A DNA stretch of 35,523 nucleotides from Veillonella sp. (GCF_015058545.1 NZ_SVCB01000108.1:1-35523); one strand, 5' to 3'. Positions 7,465-17,005 are shown, numbered from the stretch's first letter. Made by a program: numbers and translations. Notes: generated by a model from the letters alone, not told the origin.

Positions 7465-9378
7465 ATGAAATTTATCACAACTTATTTAAGCCCCGTAAAA
7501 TGGGCTTTTTTAAGCGCCTGCCTACTCTCCTTAATCCATGTAGTCAGTGCGCTCACCGTGCCAACCTTAACGGCCAGCATCATTAATGAAGGCGTTTTAC
7601 AAGGCGACTTGGACGCCATCAGTCGCCTCAGCGTTGCCATGCTCGCCGCCTCTTTGGTGACCGTCATCGGCTCATTAAGTGCCGTATACTTGGCCGCCCA
7701 TATTGCGTCACGCGTCAGCCTCAACCTACGTCAGCAACTGGTACAGGCGCTGCAAGATTTTTCTCTGTCGGATTTTTCAAAATACGGCACCGGCACCTTG
7801 CTCATGCGTGCCACCCGTGATGTGGAAAAAATACAGTCCGTCCTCGCCGAAGGCATCAATATGATTCTCCCCATGCCGCTCATGATTATCGTAGGCTTAG
7901 GGCTCACTTTTTACAAAAGCTTCGAAATGGGGCTCATCATTTTGAGCCTCATGGTCATCATGGTAGTGCTCATGATAAGCATTCAAAAACAGGCCCTCCC
8001 TATCGTCATGGCCGTTCAGCAACAATTAGATAAACTGACCGACCTCGTGCGCGACCATATTATCGGCATGTCCGTGATTCGTGCTTTTAATCGCACGGAC
8101 GATGAAAAAACTGCTGAAATCGGCATGTTCACGGAATTATCCAACAAGGAAACTCGTCTGGCCCGCACCTACGCCATCGGACTGCCCAGTATCCTCATTA
8201 TTTTCAACATGAGCACCGTGGTTATCCTCTGGCTTGGCGGCTATCAGATTGACTCCGGTGTGCTCCAAATCGGTGATATTATGGCCATCATCGAGTACGC
8301 CACCCTCATTTTGATGAACCTCATTATGGCTGTATTCGTGCTTCTCGACGTGCCGGAAGCCATTATTTGCTATCGACGTATTCGTGAACTATTGGTCCAT
8401 TCTGAAAAAACCACTGACATGGCAAGCACAAAAGCGGTAACTTCAAACACTGCATCCGGCATGCCATGCGCGAATTCTGAAATCAGCACATCATGCGCGA
8501 ATTCTGAAGTCAGCACATCATACGCAAATTCTGAATTGAGCACGCCATTTACTAAAGGCGGCAATGTACCGTTATTAGAGTTCCGCAATGTTACCTTCCG
8601 CTATGACGATGCGGAGGAAGCGGCCTTAAAAGATATTTCCTTCACCCTCAACGCCGGTGAAACCCTAGCTATCATGGGCGATATCGGTTCCGGCAAAAGT
8701 ACCTTGGCCAAGCTTATTTTGGGCCTGTATCCCATCGAGTGTGGCGATATTCTCTTCAACGGTCGCTCTATTTTTAAACAACCTATTGAACAGGTTCGCT
8801 CACAAATCGGCTATGTACCGCAAAAAGCCTATCTTTTCACCGGTACCATTGCCATGAATTTAGAATTTGGCAAAAGCCAAGCCTCGAATGCACCGCTGAC
8901 ACGTGAAGATATTGAAGAAGCGGCAAAATTAGCGGGCGCCCATGAATTTATCAGTCGTTTTGAAGACGGGTATGAACATGAACTGGCGCAAGGCGGTACT
9001 AATCTGTCCGGCGGTCAACGGCAACGCTTGGCCATGGCCCGTGCCTTAATCCGCAAACCGCGTCTTTTAATTTTTGACGACAGCTTTTCTGCCTTAGACG
9101 GCATTACGGAACAACAAGTACGGAAAGCCGTAGCCGAGGAGATTAGCAACGGCAATAGCACTAGAACTGACAAGGGCAATAACCGTGGCAACAGCGCCGG
9201 CCTTACATCCGGCCGTGCATTCATATCTATTGAGCAGAAGGTCAGCGCCGCCCAAAAAGCCGATAAAATCCTGGTCATCAACCAAGGTGAATCGATGGGC
9301 GTAGGCACGCACGAAGAACTCTTAGCTCATTGCCCAATCTATCAGCAGATTGTAACATCACAGGAGGTGGCACTATGA
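7465..9378 (+). CDS. ABC exporter half-transporter, degenerate nucleotide site subunit
   Basis: A 637-residue protein with an N-terminal type I exporter membrane domain (about residues 1-310, six predicted helices) and a C-terminal nucleotide-binding domain. Walker A is GDIGSGKST (405-413), the signature is LSGGQ (514-518), and Walker B is LLIFDD. The catalytic position is Asp539 instead of Glu and the switch histidine is replaced by Gln (IEQKVS). This is the pattern of the degenerate-site subunit in heterodimeric exporters such as BmrC and TM287. Two oddities are a linker with three 9-residue repeats (CANSEISTS type) and an Asn/Gly-rich insertion at about 559-582. It overlaps its partner by 4 nt (ATGA). 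The substrate is unknown. Confidence 0.9.
   Translation: MKFITTYLSPVKWAFLSACLLSLIHVVSALTVPTLTASIINEGVLQGDLDAISRLSVAMLAASLVTVIGSLSAVYLAAHIASRVSLNLRQQLVQALQDFSLSDFSKYGTGTLLMRATRDVEKIQSVLAEGINMILPMPLMIIVGLGLTFYKSFEMGLIILSLMVIMVVLMISIQKQALPIVMAVQQQLDKLTDLVRDHIIGMSVIRAFNRTDDEKTAEIGMFTELSNKETRLARTYAIGLPSILIIFNMSTVVILWLGGYQIDSGVLQIGDIMAIIEYATLILMNLIMAVFVLLDVPEAIICYRRIRELLVHSEKTTDMASTKAVTSNTASGMPCANSEISTSCANSEVSTSYANSELSTPFTKGGNVPLLEFRNVTFRYDDAEEAALKDISFTLNAGETLAIMGDIGSGKSTLAKLILGLYPIECGDILFNGRSIFKQPIEQVRSQIGYVPQKAYLFTGTIAMNLEFGKSQASNAPLTREDIEEAAKLAGAHEFISRFEDGYEHELAQGGTNLSGGQRQRLAMARALIRKPRLLIFDDSFSALDGITEQQVRKAVAEEISNGNSTRTDKGNNRGNSAGLTSGRAFISIEQKVSAAQKADKILVINQGESMGVGTHEELLAHCPIYQQIVTSQEVAL
8467..8547 (+). 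repeat. Three tandem 27-bp in-frame repeats in the ABC linker
   Basis: Units at 8467-8493, 8494-8520 and 8521-8547 encode CANSEISTS, CANSEVSTS and YANSELSTP between the membrane domain and the nucleotide-binding domain. Copy number could vary by slippage without breaking the frame. Confidence 0.85.
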
Positions 9379-11147
9379 AACTGGTCAAACGATTCCTCCT
9401 GGACTCACGCAGTCAGTGGTGGCGCCTCGGTTTTCTAACCATAGCATTAATCTTAGCCGCTAGCTTTGAAATTATCGCCCCGCGCCTCTTAGGCGACATT
9501 GTCGATGCCATCGTTCAGGGCCTCGAACAGCACCGTGAAATCAACGCCATTTTAGACGGTACAATTGATACAGTCCTTCTACTCATCATTTTTTACAGCT
9601 GCCACGCCGTATTCACATACATTAGTGAATTTATCATCGCCGGCAGTGCGCAACACATGGTATTGGCCTTACGCAGTCGTGTAAGCCATCAGATTCATCA
9701 TCTGCCAATGTCGTATTTCAACCAACACAATCGTGGGGATATGCTTAGCCGTCTCACCAGTGACCTTGATTCCGTCGGCGAAACGCTCCGCGAAGGTATT
9801 CCGGGGCTCATCTCATCCTTTATCGGTATCGTCGGAGCTGTGTCCATGATGATTTGGATTAGCCCAAGCTTAGCCGCTATTATCCTCGGCGTTATCATCG
9901 TCGGCGTTCTCGGCTTAACCTTTACGTCTAAAAAAGCGCGCACTATCTACCTGCGCAATCAAGAGGCTTTAGGTGCTGTGAACGGCGGCATTGAAGAATT
10001 AATTTCAGGCAAGCAAATCATACAGTCTTTTGGTCTTGAAAAAGTCTCCACCGACCACATGACGGATTTAAATACACGTCTCTTTACGCGTGAACGACAA
10101 TCCGGTTTTATGGGGCAGCTCATCATGCCGTTGGTTAACTTCATCAACCAAATTGGCTACGTTCTCGTTGCCATCCAAGGCGGTCTCTTCGTGTTGCGCG
10201 GCTATATCACCCTCGGCGACATCCAAGCCTTTTTCCTCTACGTAACACAAGTATCCGACCCGATTTCGCGAAGTTCCTACATCTTAACCCGATTCCAAGA
10301 AACACACGCCGCCTTAGGTCGTATTTATGAAATTCTGGACGCACCGATGGAGGATGACTCAGGAACCTTACAAGAAGTGCCAAACTCTATGGCGGGCGCC
10401 GCATCAAGTACTAATGCCATTGAGTTTCGGCATGTAAACTTCGGTTACAGCGAAGATAAACCGCTCATGACGGATGTAAACTTTGAAATCCCCAGCGGCC
10501 ACGTCGTAGCTATTGTAGGCCCTACGGGGGCCGGCAAAACCACAATTATTAACCTGCTCATGCGTTTTTACGAAATCTCCGGCGGTACTATTACCATTCA
10601 CGGTACCGATATTCGCGAACTAAGCCGCGAAGCCTTGCATCGTCAAATCGGCATGGTATTGCAAGACACGTGGATTTTTACAGGCACCATTGCCGAAAAC
10701 ATCGCTTACGGTAAGCCGGATGCAACGCGGGAAGAAATTATCCATGTGGCGAAACTGGCCATGGCAGATCATTTTATCCGCACTTTACCCCAGGGCTATG
10801 ATACGATTCTTAAAAACGGTGCCGATGACCTATCGCAAGGTCAACGTCAGTTGTTGACTATTGCTCGTGCCTTTTTGGTTAACCCAAGCATTCTCGTACT
10901 CGACGAAGCCACCGCCAACGTAGATACGCGTACGGAAGTAGAAGTGCAAAAAGCTATGAACCAACTCTTAAAAGGCCGTACCGGTATCGTCATTGCCCAT
11001 CGTTTATCGACCATTCGCGACGCCGATTTATTGCTCGTCGTAAACAACGGGCAAATCGTCGAGCAGGGTACTCATCACGAACTCTTAGAGCGTGGTGGTT
11101 ATTACAAGGAATTGTATGAAAACTACGCCAAGGGGATGGCCGTGTAA
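9375..11147 (+). CDS. ABC exporter half-transporter, canonical nucleotide site subunit
   Basis: A 590-residue type I ABC exporter subunit with a membrane domain over about residues 1-320 and a full nucleotide-binding domain: Walker A GPTGAGKTT (382-390), signature LSQGQRQ, Walker B ILVLDEATANVD with catalytic E511, and switch H542 in IAHRLST. It is the catalytically competent partner of the preceding gene; together they should form one heterodimer. The chosen start is ATG 9375, with AGGAGG at 9362-9367, overlapping the upstream stop (ATGA). The LSQGQ signature is usual for the BmrD/TM288/MdlB-like side. The pair could export a drug, lipid or peptide; the neighbouring beta-helix protein has its own Sec signal and need not be the cargo. 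Confidence 0.9.
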   Translation: MKLVKRFLLDSRSQWWRLGFLTIALILAASFEIIAPRLLGDIVDAIVQGLEQHREINAILDGTIDTVLLLIIFYSCHAVFTYISEFIIAGSAQHMVLALRSRVSHQIHHLPMSYFNQHNRGDMLSRLTSDLDSVGETLREGIPGLISSFIGIVGAVSMMIWISPSLAAIILGVIIVGVLGLTFTSKKARTIYLRNQEALGAVNGGIEELISGKQIIQSFGLEKVSTDHMTDLNTRLFTRERQSGFMGQLIMPLVNFINQIGYVLVAIQGGLFVLRGYITLGDIQAFFLYVTQVSDPISRSSYILTRFQETHAALGRIYEILDAPMEDDSGTLQEVPNSMAGAASSTNAIEFRHVNFGYSEDKPLMTDVNFEIPSGHVVAIVGPTGAGKTTIINLLMRFYEISGGTITIHGTDIRELSREALHRQIGMVLQDTWIFTGTIAENIAYGKPDATREEIIHVAKLAMADHFIRTLPQGYDTILKNGADDLSQGQRQLLTIARAFLVNPSILVLDEATANVDTRTEVEVQKAMNQLLKGRTGIVIAHRLSTIRDADLLLVVNNGQIVEQGTHHELLERGGYYKELYENYAKGMAV

Positions 11148-11237
11148 ATATGGCAATCTAAACATAAAATTGAATAAAAGATTCTATATACGGACAAGGC
11201 CTTAACGGCGATAGGACGTATAGACTTATAAAGTAAA

Positions 11238-11286
11238 ACGGGATTATTCCAAGGTAAATTACCTCGGAACAATCCCGTCTTTATTT
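11238..11286. terminator. Bidirectional terminator between ABC exporter and adhesin genes
   Basis: ACGGGATT (11238-11245) pairs with AATCCCGT (11271-11278), extended inward by TTCCAAGG/CCTCGGAA with mismatches. T-rich sequence (TCTTTATTT) follows on the plus strand. It lies between the convergent stops at 11147 and 11360. Confidence 0.8.
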
Positions 11287-11359
11287 AATTAAAGAGGAGC
11301 CAATTTAACGATGTCACACAGCTACCATATTAGAAATTGATAGCAGCGGTTTAGTTCAA

Positions 11360-14300
11360 CTATTTATTAGCCAACTGGCGCATAATTTCCTGAACTTGCG
11401 TACGTAATTCGGCATTTTCCTGAGCTTGTTGTTGAACCTGAGCCCGTAATTCTTCAATGGTAGAATTCTGGTTTGCTAATTGCTTAGACTGTTCAGATAC
11501 AACTTCGGCTAAAGCAGATTTCGAGTAATTCGAGTATTCATTACTGCTACCGAATTTAACACTGACGCCGGCATTAAACATGTTTTCACCGCCACCCATA
11601 CTGGTTCCGATGGAGAATAACAAGTCATTTGTCGGACGATAGAACGCACCGATAGCTACGGCATTAGCAGATTTGTAGTTACCGTAACTGGCTGCAAAAT
11701 CCCATTTAGCACTTGGATCGTAATCTTGCGGATACAAAGCTGCCAAAGCGGCTGCACCGGCACCGACACGATTAATACGAGAATCCAGCTTATTAACTTG
11801 GCTGTTCAAGTTAATAACATTGCTATTAATGTTAGTGATACTGTCCGTATTCGTTTTAACTTGGCTGTCTAAAACAGATAGGTTTTCAGCGGCGGAATTA
11901 GCCTGTTTGACGTAAGCACCGTCTTTAGCAACACGGGTTTCATTATATACCGTATCACCTGTCACAATGCCTTTGTTGCCGGATTCAACTTTACCGTCAG
12001 TGTTTACTTTGATTTTGTAATTAGTTCCGCCAATATTATTCTTTTCAGTGCTGTCAATAATAATGGAAGTATCACCATCAGCATTGGCAATGGTATTCTT
12101 CGTATCAATGGCAGAACCGATTTGATCTAACTCAACACTACCGCTTACCTTATTACCGGCTGTATCTTCAATTTCCAATTTCAACTTATTGCCGTCAAGT
12201 TTGAGAGCACTATCAGAGTCTTTAAGTGTCGTATCTTTAGCGGTAATCTTGTAGCTGTTTTCAGTAGAACCAGGTGCAACGATAATATTATCGCCCGCTT
12301 CAATGGTCGTCTTACCTTCTTTAACAGCATCAGAAATAGACTGTTGAACCTTTTTTAACTGAGCTACGTTAACCGCATCAGTATCCGCAGAGCCAGCGGC
12401 TACGTTAGTGATTTGACGAGTTGCTTGAACGATAGTACCGTCACTATAGTTAACTTGTCCCCCAACTGATACGGCGCCTAGTACTGACTTCCAAGCAGCT
12501 GCGTTACTTGTAGATTCTTTTTTAGTCAGTGGATCATAACCGAAGGCCCCACTGGCTCTATCAGACGTACTAAAGGAACCTAAAGCAACCCCTTGGGTAA
12601 CTATGGCTTTAGATGCAGTACCTAAGGCAGTAGCATAAAATCCGCTTACCGCACTGCTGGTTCCCAATGCCAGTGCCGAAGTATTCGTAGCTTTCGCATT
12701 AGTACCAAGCGCAATTGCATATGCACCTTGAGCCGTTGTCGTTGTCTCATCATGATTATTATTACCAATCGCAATAGCCCAATCGCCATCAACCTTAGCA
12801 GAGTTACCCACCGCTAAGCCCATTTCACCTTTAACAGTCAAATAGTTTCCCAAAGCAATACGCAATTGACCGCCTTCTGTCATACTCCCTTCAATCGTAT
12901 TCCCATGACCAAAAGATGTCCCTAAAGTAGCTACATGAGAACTTGTGCCAACGGCAATACTGCCGCCACTTACCGTATTCAATAAACCTACCGCAACGTT
13001 CTGATCGGAACCATAGTCATTCTTGGTATACGTCCATTCATTACCATTTTGAACTGCCGTATAGCCGACTAAGTTTCCCACACCGAGAACTGTATTTTGC
13101 TCACCAAATACTTTAGTCGTTTTATAATCGCCATTTTCGTAATCCGTAGCAAAAACGGCATTATGAGTGCCATCAACATCGATATTCTGACCGACGACGA
13201 TGCTGCTGTTAAATTTATTCTTATTTCCTACTACGTTAACGTTATTGCCTAAAACGGTACTGTTATTCCCGCTCGACTTAGAAGAAATGCCGATGACAAT
13301 ACTGTCCGTACCGGTGGCACCGTCGTTTAAGTAGTTCGTACTGGAGCCGGTTTGAGAGCTCTTGGTAGAGAAGTAGTGAACGGAATTAGCATCAAGTTGT
13401 GTCTGAACTTTCTTCAACTGAGCTACATTGACCGCATCCGTATCAGCAAAACCGGCCGCTACATTGGTAATTTGGCGGGTATAACTACTCGTACCACCAC
13501 CAACGGATACGGCTGCCCGCGTTGCTTTCCACGTACTTGTCGTATCTGTGGAAGCGGCATTCGTAGACGGGTCATAACCTACTATACCGGCTGCAGTATC
13601 GGCTACCGAATCAGCTCCCAAGGCAACGCCTTTTGTTACAGAAGCCTTCGTATTGGCACCGATAGCCGTTGCATTCTTCCCGGTTACCACACTTTTGAAC
13701 CCTAATGCAAGGGCATTTTCATCTGTAGCTTGAGCTAGAGATCCGATAGCCATAGCATTTTTTCCGGTAACTATCGTTCTATTCCCCCCAATTGGACCGT
13801 TAGCACCAATACCAATACCACCCCAGGCGTCGACATTAACGCCATTACCGATAGCCACGGCTTTGTCACCTTTAGCAGTTATATAGTTACCTACCGCCAC
13901 GCGCCATTGTCCGCCGGTATACAGGTCCCCTAAAATATTATTTCCGTGGCCGATGGATGTACCTAACGCTTGTACCACAGAATTGGTACCGATGACAACG
14001 CTGCCGCCACTCACGGTATTCGTTAACCCAACAGCCACATTCTGATCACTGCCGGATTTATTCTTTGTATAATCCCAACTATTGCCATTTCGTACTGCCG
14101 TATAACCGACTAAGTTGCCCACACCGAGAACGGTATTCTGCTCACCGTATACTTTAGTCAATTTATTGTCGCCGTTATTGTAATCCGTTGCAAAAATGGC
14201 GTTATGAGTGCCGTCAGCTTCGATGCTGTTTCCAACAACAATGCTATTATTTCTGCCGTTTTTAACACCCGTAACGGTCGTATTATTCCCTAAAACAACA

Positions 14301-16579
14301 CTGTTATTGCCGTCTGACTTGGATGAAATACCGATAACAATACTATCTGTGCCGGTTGCTCCGTCATTTGCGTAGTTCGTTCCCACATCTGTTTTAGAGC
14401 TATTGGTAGAGAAGTAGTGGACGGAATTTGCATCAACCTTCGTCGCAATACTCTTTAATTGAGCCACGTTAACCGCGTCTGTATCTTCTGTACCGGCTGC
14501 TACATTAGTAATTTGACGAGTTAAACCGGTTTCACTATCACCAACGGAAACAGCCGCCGCTCCGGACTGCCAAGCGGATGTAATCTGAGTTTTTTCCGAT
14601 ACAGCTGCCGTATAAGCTTTATTGGCGTCATTCATGGCTGTTTCGGACGTATTCATAGCGGCTCTGGCTTCATCATTTGCCGTTTTAGCCGCATCCATCT
14701 GTTCTTTAATTTTTTGCCCCTGGTCCGAGTCATGGTCAATATTGTTATAAGCATGTACAGCCTGAACATAATCGGCATTCTTCGCCAGATAATCGGAGAC
14801 CTTGGTATCATAATCAGCTTTTGCCGTTGAAAGAGCTGATTCCAATTCAGGGATACTGCTATTTAATTCAGCAAATCGAGCTTCTTTGCCGGCATAGGCA
14901 ACAATAGCCGCTTCATTTTCAAAAGCTTTACCTGTAATCGGATTATAGCCAAAAGCCCCTTTATCAACTGAAGCTACAGAGTTACTGCCGATAGCCACTC
15001 CGCCATCATGTTGTACGTCCGTATTATAGCCGAGCATAACAGCGTTGCTGATATTCTCCGTATGTTCACGTAACGGTTTTTGCACCTTTACCACATAGTG
15101 CAGCGTATCTCCGGTCCACTGAAGCTCTCCTGTCGTATGAGCGTAACTCTGAGGAGTATATGTCTGTTCTTCATAGCTATCGGTCGTCCCCATCGTTCCA
15201 AGAATGACGTTATTTTTGCTGCCCGATAAAGTATGATAATCACCGATGACAACATCCGTTGTCGCATCGCTAAGCTTATTGCCGGTCCCCATGACAGAGA
15301 CATGATTCACATTAGTGGCTTTATTTTGATAGCCGGTAAGCATATTATAATCACTAGCTGCAGCTTCGGTACCATTTAAAGTGTTGCCCGTCCCAAAAAT
15401 AGAGGAACGTCTTGCATAATCCGATACGTTTCCGTTCCCCATGGCAAAGACGGACCCGCCGTTAAGCGTAGCATAATCACCCATAATTTCAGAAAAATGC
15501 TCCTTATATCCAATATCATCACCGCCATGATAGAGAAGCTCGCCCATACGACCACTCAAAAAACCGCCTTCAATGCCTTCGTTTATATTACCGAAGGCAT
15601 TGGTCACACGGTTGCCGGTACCAAAGACCATGGAGTTAAAGGAGGAATCCACCTTATTTAACATGCCAAAAGCGCCGGGTGCTATTGATGCACCAAGTCC
15701 AGTGTCACTTTCGGTACTGATTTTGTTATCGATACCATAGAGAGTCGCATAATAAGTGGTTCCCTCAACGGTCGAACGAATTCCCACAGCTGCACTTGCA
15801 GGCCCTAAGGTCTTAACTCTGCTCCCGATTGCCATACTGCCATCGCTGCCAAAGGTATGATAGCCGATGACAACCATATTTCTTGCCCGAATATCATTGT
15901 CATCCGAGTTCTTTTCATCAGGAGATAAGGAGCCGATAATAATAAAATCTGTAAGTTCCGTATTGTTTCGATTATCCCCAATAACAATCCCGGCAGCCGT
16001 ACCTCTGATATCATTATTATTACCGATAACCGTTAAGGCGTCCCATTCATTGCGATACGTATCGTTACCGGTAATCACATTGCCACGACCAATAGTTAAG
16101 TCGGAAATATTAGGTTCACGGCCTTCCGGATGACTATAGTCGGTAACGGTACCGACATCTCGAGCAATTATCTTGTTATTATCGCCGATGACATGTTGTT
16201 TTCGACTGCCCCGTACTTCGTTGTTATTACCAAAAATACGCGTATCAAGGCTCGCTTCATATCTTGTCCCGCCATCATATGGGTAGCTCTTTGTGACCTT
16301 ATTATCATTACCTACAATATTGACACCATTGGTGTCTTCAACCGTATTAGTATCCCCAATAACATTGGCATCTTCACTGCCGGTTACAGTATTTTCCGTC
16401 CCCACGACACGAGCCGTTTTGTCATCAGTTACGGTATTCGTTGTCCCCGTAGCTGTACCGCTATCTACAATGATATTATCTGCCGCAAAAACCTGTCCGC
16501 CTAACAACAAACTCAATAAGACTGCACTACTCAAAGAAGCTTTAACCACTCGATGACGACCATACTTCTTAGTTTCCAT
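11360..16579 (-). CDS. Trimeric autotransporter adhesin (YadA-like, type Vc secretion)
   Basis: A 1739-residue surface protein with a signal peptide at 1-32 (basic start, SSAVLLSLLLGG, cleavage after VFA). Residues 35-540 are short repeats of the IGxxN / VxGxxN type that form head beta-rolls. A predicted alpha-helical insert is at about 560-680. Three neck motifs RQITNVAAGxxDTDAVNVAQLK begin near residues 687, 1034 and 1387, closing two duplicated head modules of about 350 residues. A stalk and the YadA anchor (about 1600-1685, GAGAAALAALYPQ onward) follow. A coiled-coil tail of about 50 residues comes after the barrel. In classic YadA the barrel is at the very end, so this tail is notable. 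ATG 16579 is chosen, with GAGAGG 8 nt upstream; an in-frame GTG at 16588 is less likely. Confidence 0.92.
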   Translation of the reverse strand: METKKYGRHRVVKASLSSAVLLSLLLGGQVFAADNIIVDSGTATGTTNTVTDDKTARVVGTENTVTGSEDANVIGDTNTVEDTNGVNIVGNDNKVTKSYPYDGGTRYEASLDTRIFGNNNEVRGSRKQHVIGDNNKIIARDVGTVTDYSHPEGREPNISDLTIGRGNVITGNDTYRNEWDALTVIGNNNDIRGTAAGIVIGDNRNNTELTDFIIIGSLSPDEKNSDDNDIRARNMVVIGYHTFGSDGSMAIGSRVKTLGPASAAVGIRSTVEGTTYYATLYGIDNKISTESDTGLGASIAPGAFGMLNKVDSSFNSMVFGTGNRVTNAFGNINEGIEGGFLSGRMGELLYHGGDDIGYKEHFSEIMGDYATLNGGSVFAMGNGNVSDYARRSSIFGTGNTLNGTEAAASDYNMLTGYQNKATNVNHVSVMGTGNKLSDATTDVVIGDYHTLSGSKNNVILGTMGTTDSYEEQTYTPQSYAHTTGELQWTGDTLHYVVKVQKPLREHTENISNAVMLGYNTDVQHDGGVAIGSNSVASVDKGAFGYNPITGKAFENEAAIVAYAGKEARFAELNSSIPELESALSTAKADYDTKVSDYLAKNADYVQAVHAYNNIDHDSDQGQKIKEQMDAAKTANDEARAAMNTSETAMNDANKAYTAAVSEKTQITSAWQSGAAAVSVGDSETGLTRQITNVAAGTEDTDAVNVAQLKSIATKVDANSVHYFSTNSSKTDVGTNYANDGATGTDSIVIGISSKSDGNNSVVLGNNTTVTGVKNGRNNSIVVGNSIEADGTHNAIFATDYNNGDNKLTKVYGEQNTVLGVGNLVGYTAVRNGNSWDYTKNKSGSDQNVAVGLTNTVSGGSVVIGTNSVVQALGTSIGHGNNILGDLYTGGQWRVAVGNYITAKGDKAVAIGNGVNVDAWGGIGIGANGPIGGNRTIVTGKNAMAIGSLAQATDENALALGFKSVVTGKNATAIGANTKASVTKGVALGADSVADTAAGIVGYDPSTNAASTDTTSTWKATRAAVSVGGGTSSYTRQITNVAAGFADTDAVNVAQLKKVQTQLDANSVHYFSTKSSQTGSSTNYLNDGATGTDSIVIGISSKSSGNNSTVLGNNVNVVGNKNKFNSSIVVGQNIDVDGTHNAVFATDYENGDYKTTKVFGEQNTVLGVGNLVGYTAVQNGNEWTYTKNDYGSDQNVAVGLLNTVSGGSIAVGTSSHVATLGTSFGHGNTIEGSMTEGGQLRIALGNYLTVKGEMGLAVGNSAKVDGDWAIAIGNNNHDETTTTAQGAYAIALGTNAKATNTSALALGTSSAVSGFYATALGTASKAIVTQGVALGSFSTSDRASGAFGYDPLTKKESTSNAAAWKSVLGAVSVGGQVNYSDGTIVQATRQITNVAAGSADTDAVNVAQLKKVQQSISDAVKEGKTTIEAGDNIIVAPGSTENSYKITAKDTTLKDSDSALKLDGNKLKLEIEDTAGNKVSGSVELDQIGSAIDTKNTIANADGDTSIIIDSTEKNNIGGTNYKIKVNTDGKVESGNKGIVTGDTVYNETRVAKDGAYVKQANSAAENLSVLDSQVKTNTDSITNINSNVINLNSQVNKLDSRINRVGAGAAALAALYPQDYDPSAKWDFAASYGNYKSANAVAIGAFYRPTNDLLFSIGTSMGGGENMFNAGVSVKFGSSNEYSNYSKSALAEVVSEQSKQLANQNSTIEELRAQVQQQAQENAELRTQVQEIMRQLANK
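12355..14458 (-). repeat. Tandem duplication of a ~1.05-kb head-neck module in the adhesin
   Basis: Copy 1 (about 13408-14458) and copy 2 (about 12355-13407) each begin with DANSVHYFST and pass through TDSIVIGISSKS, EQNTVLGVGNLVGYTAV and SDQNVAVGL. Each ends with the next neck motif. They are clearly homologous along their whole length but diverged in detail. Confidence 0.85.
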
Positions 16580-16626
16580 ACCATACACCTCTCAAACCCT
16601 TATACTACCTAACACTTTTAATATTC

Positions 16627-16660
16627 GATGAACTTGAATTATATCCCCTTCAAATTCATC
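16627..16660 (-). promoter_or_regulatory. Adhesin promoter -10 box inside an inverted repeat (candidate operator)
   Basis: GATGAACTTGAA (16627-16638) and TTCAAATTCATC (16649-16660) are inverted copies with 11 of 12 matches and a 10-nt spacer. On the minus strand the repeat encloses a consensus TATAAT (16638-16643), about 58 nt before the start codon. No good -35 is seen, which suggests an activator or an unusual promoter. Confidence 0.55.
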
Positions 16661-16908
16661 TGTACTTCACTTTATGATTAAATGCTAACATTTTTATCAT
16701 ATTGGGTCAATATAGCTATTAGTTCAGTTAATATCTTTACTTAATATAAAAATTGATATTATAGAAACTGTTTTAAAAAACACAGTAATAACACTTCATT
16801 TTTTCTATAAAGTTGTAGCAAACTCAAATTATAACTACTATATTAATAGTCATTAAATTTTTTCGATAATCTATTGATAAAATTTTAGTAAGTATCTTGT
16901 TTTCCAAC
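16661..16908. other. AT-rich intergenic stretch between the adhesin and the TauE gene
   Basis: Very AT-rich with no convincing gene. It probably holds the upstream part of the adhesin promoter. I see no further clear element. Confidence 0.4.
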
Positions 16909-16953
16909 AAAAAAGAACCGCCCAATGCAATTAGACTTGCCTTGTAACGGTTC
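16909..16953 (-). terminator. Terminator of the TauE/SafE gene
   Basis: On the minus strand GAACCG (16948-16953) pairs with CGGTTC (16915-16920). An inner imperfect CAAGGCAA/TTGCATTG stem extends it, and TTTTTT (16909-16914) follows. Confidence 0.8.
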
Positions 16954-17005
16954 CTATCATAGATGTCATCAATATTCAATTGTAATTCACTAATTGCCGA
17001 TAATC

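Noticed and set aside
7465..11147. Type I secretion system for the beta-helix protein
   Set aside because: The beta-helix protein has an N-terminal Sec signal, and no membrane-fusion protein or TolC gene is present; the exporter pair resembles BmrCD-type transporters.
13352..13705. Plus-strand 117-codon frame with many Cys and Arg inside the adhesin gene
   Set aside because: It is antisense to the conserved neck/head repeats of the adhesin, whose own frame is clearly coding.
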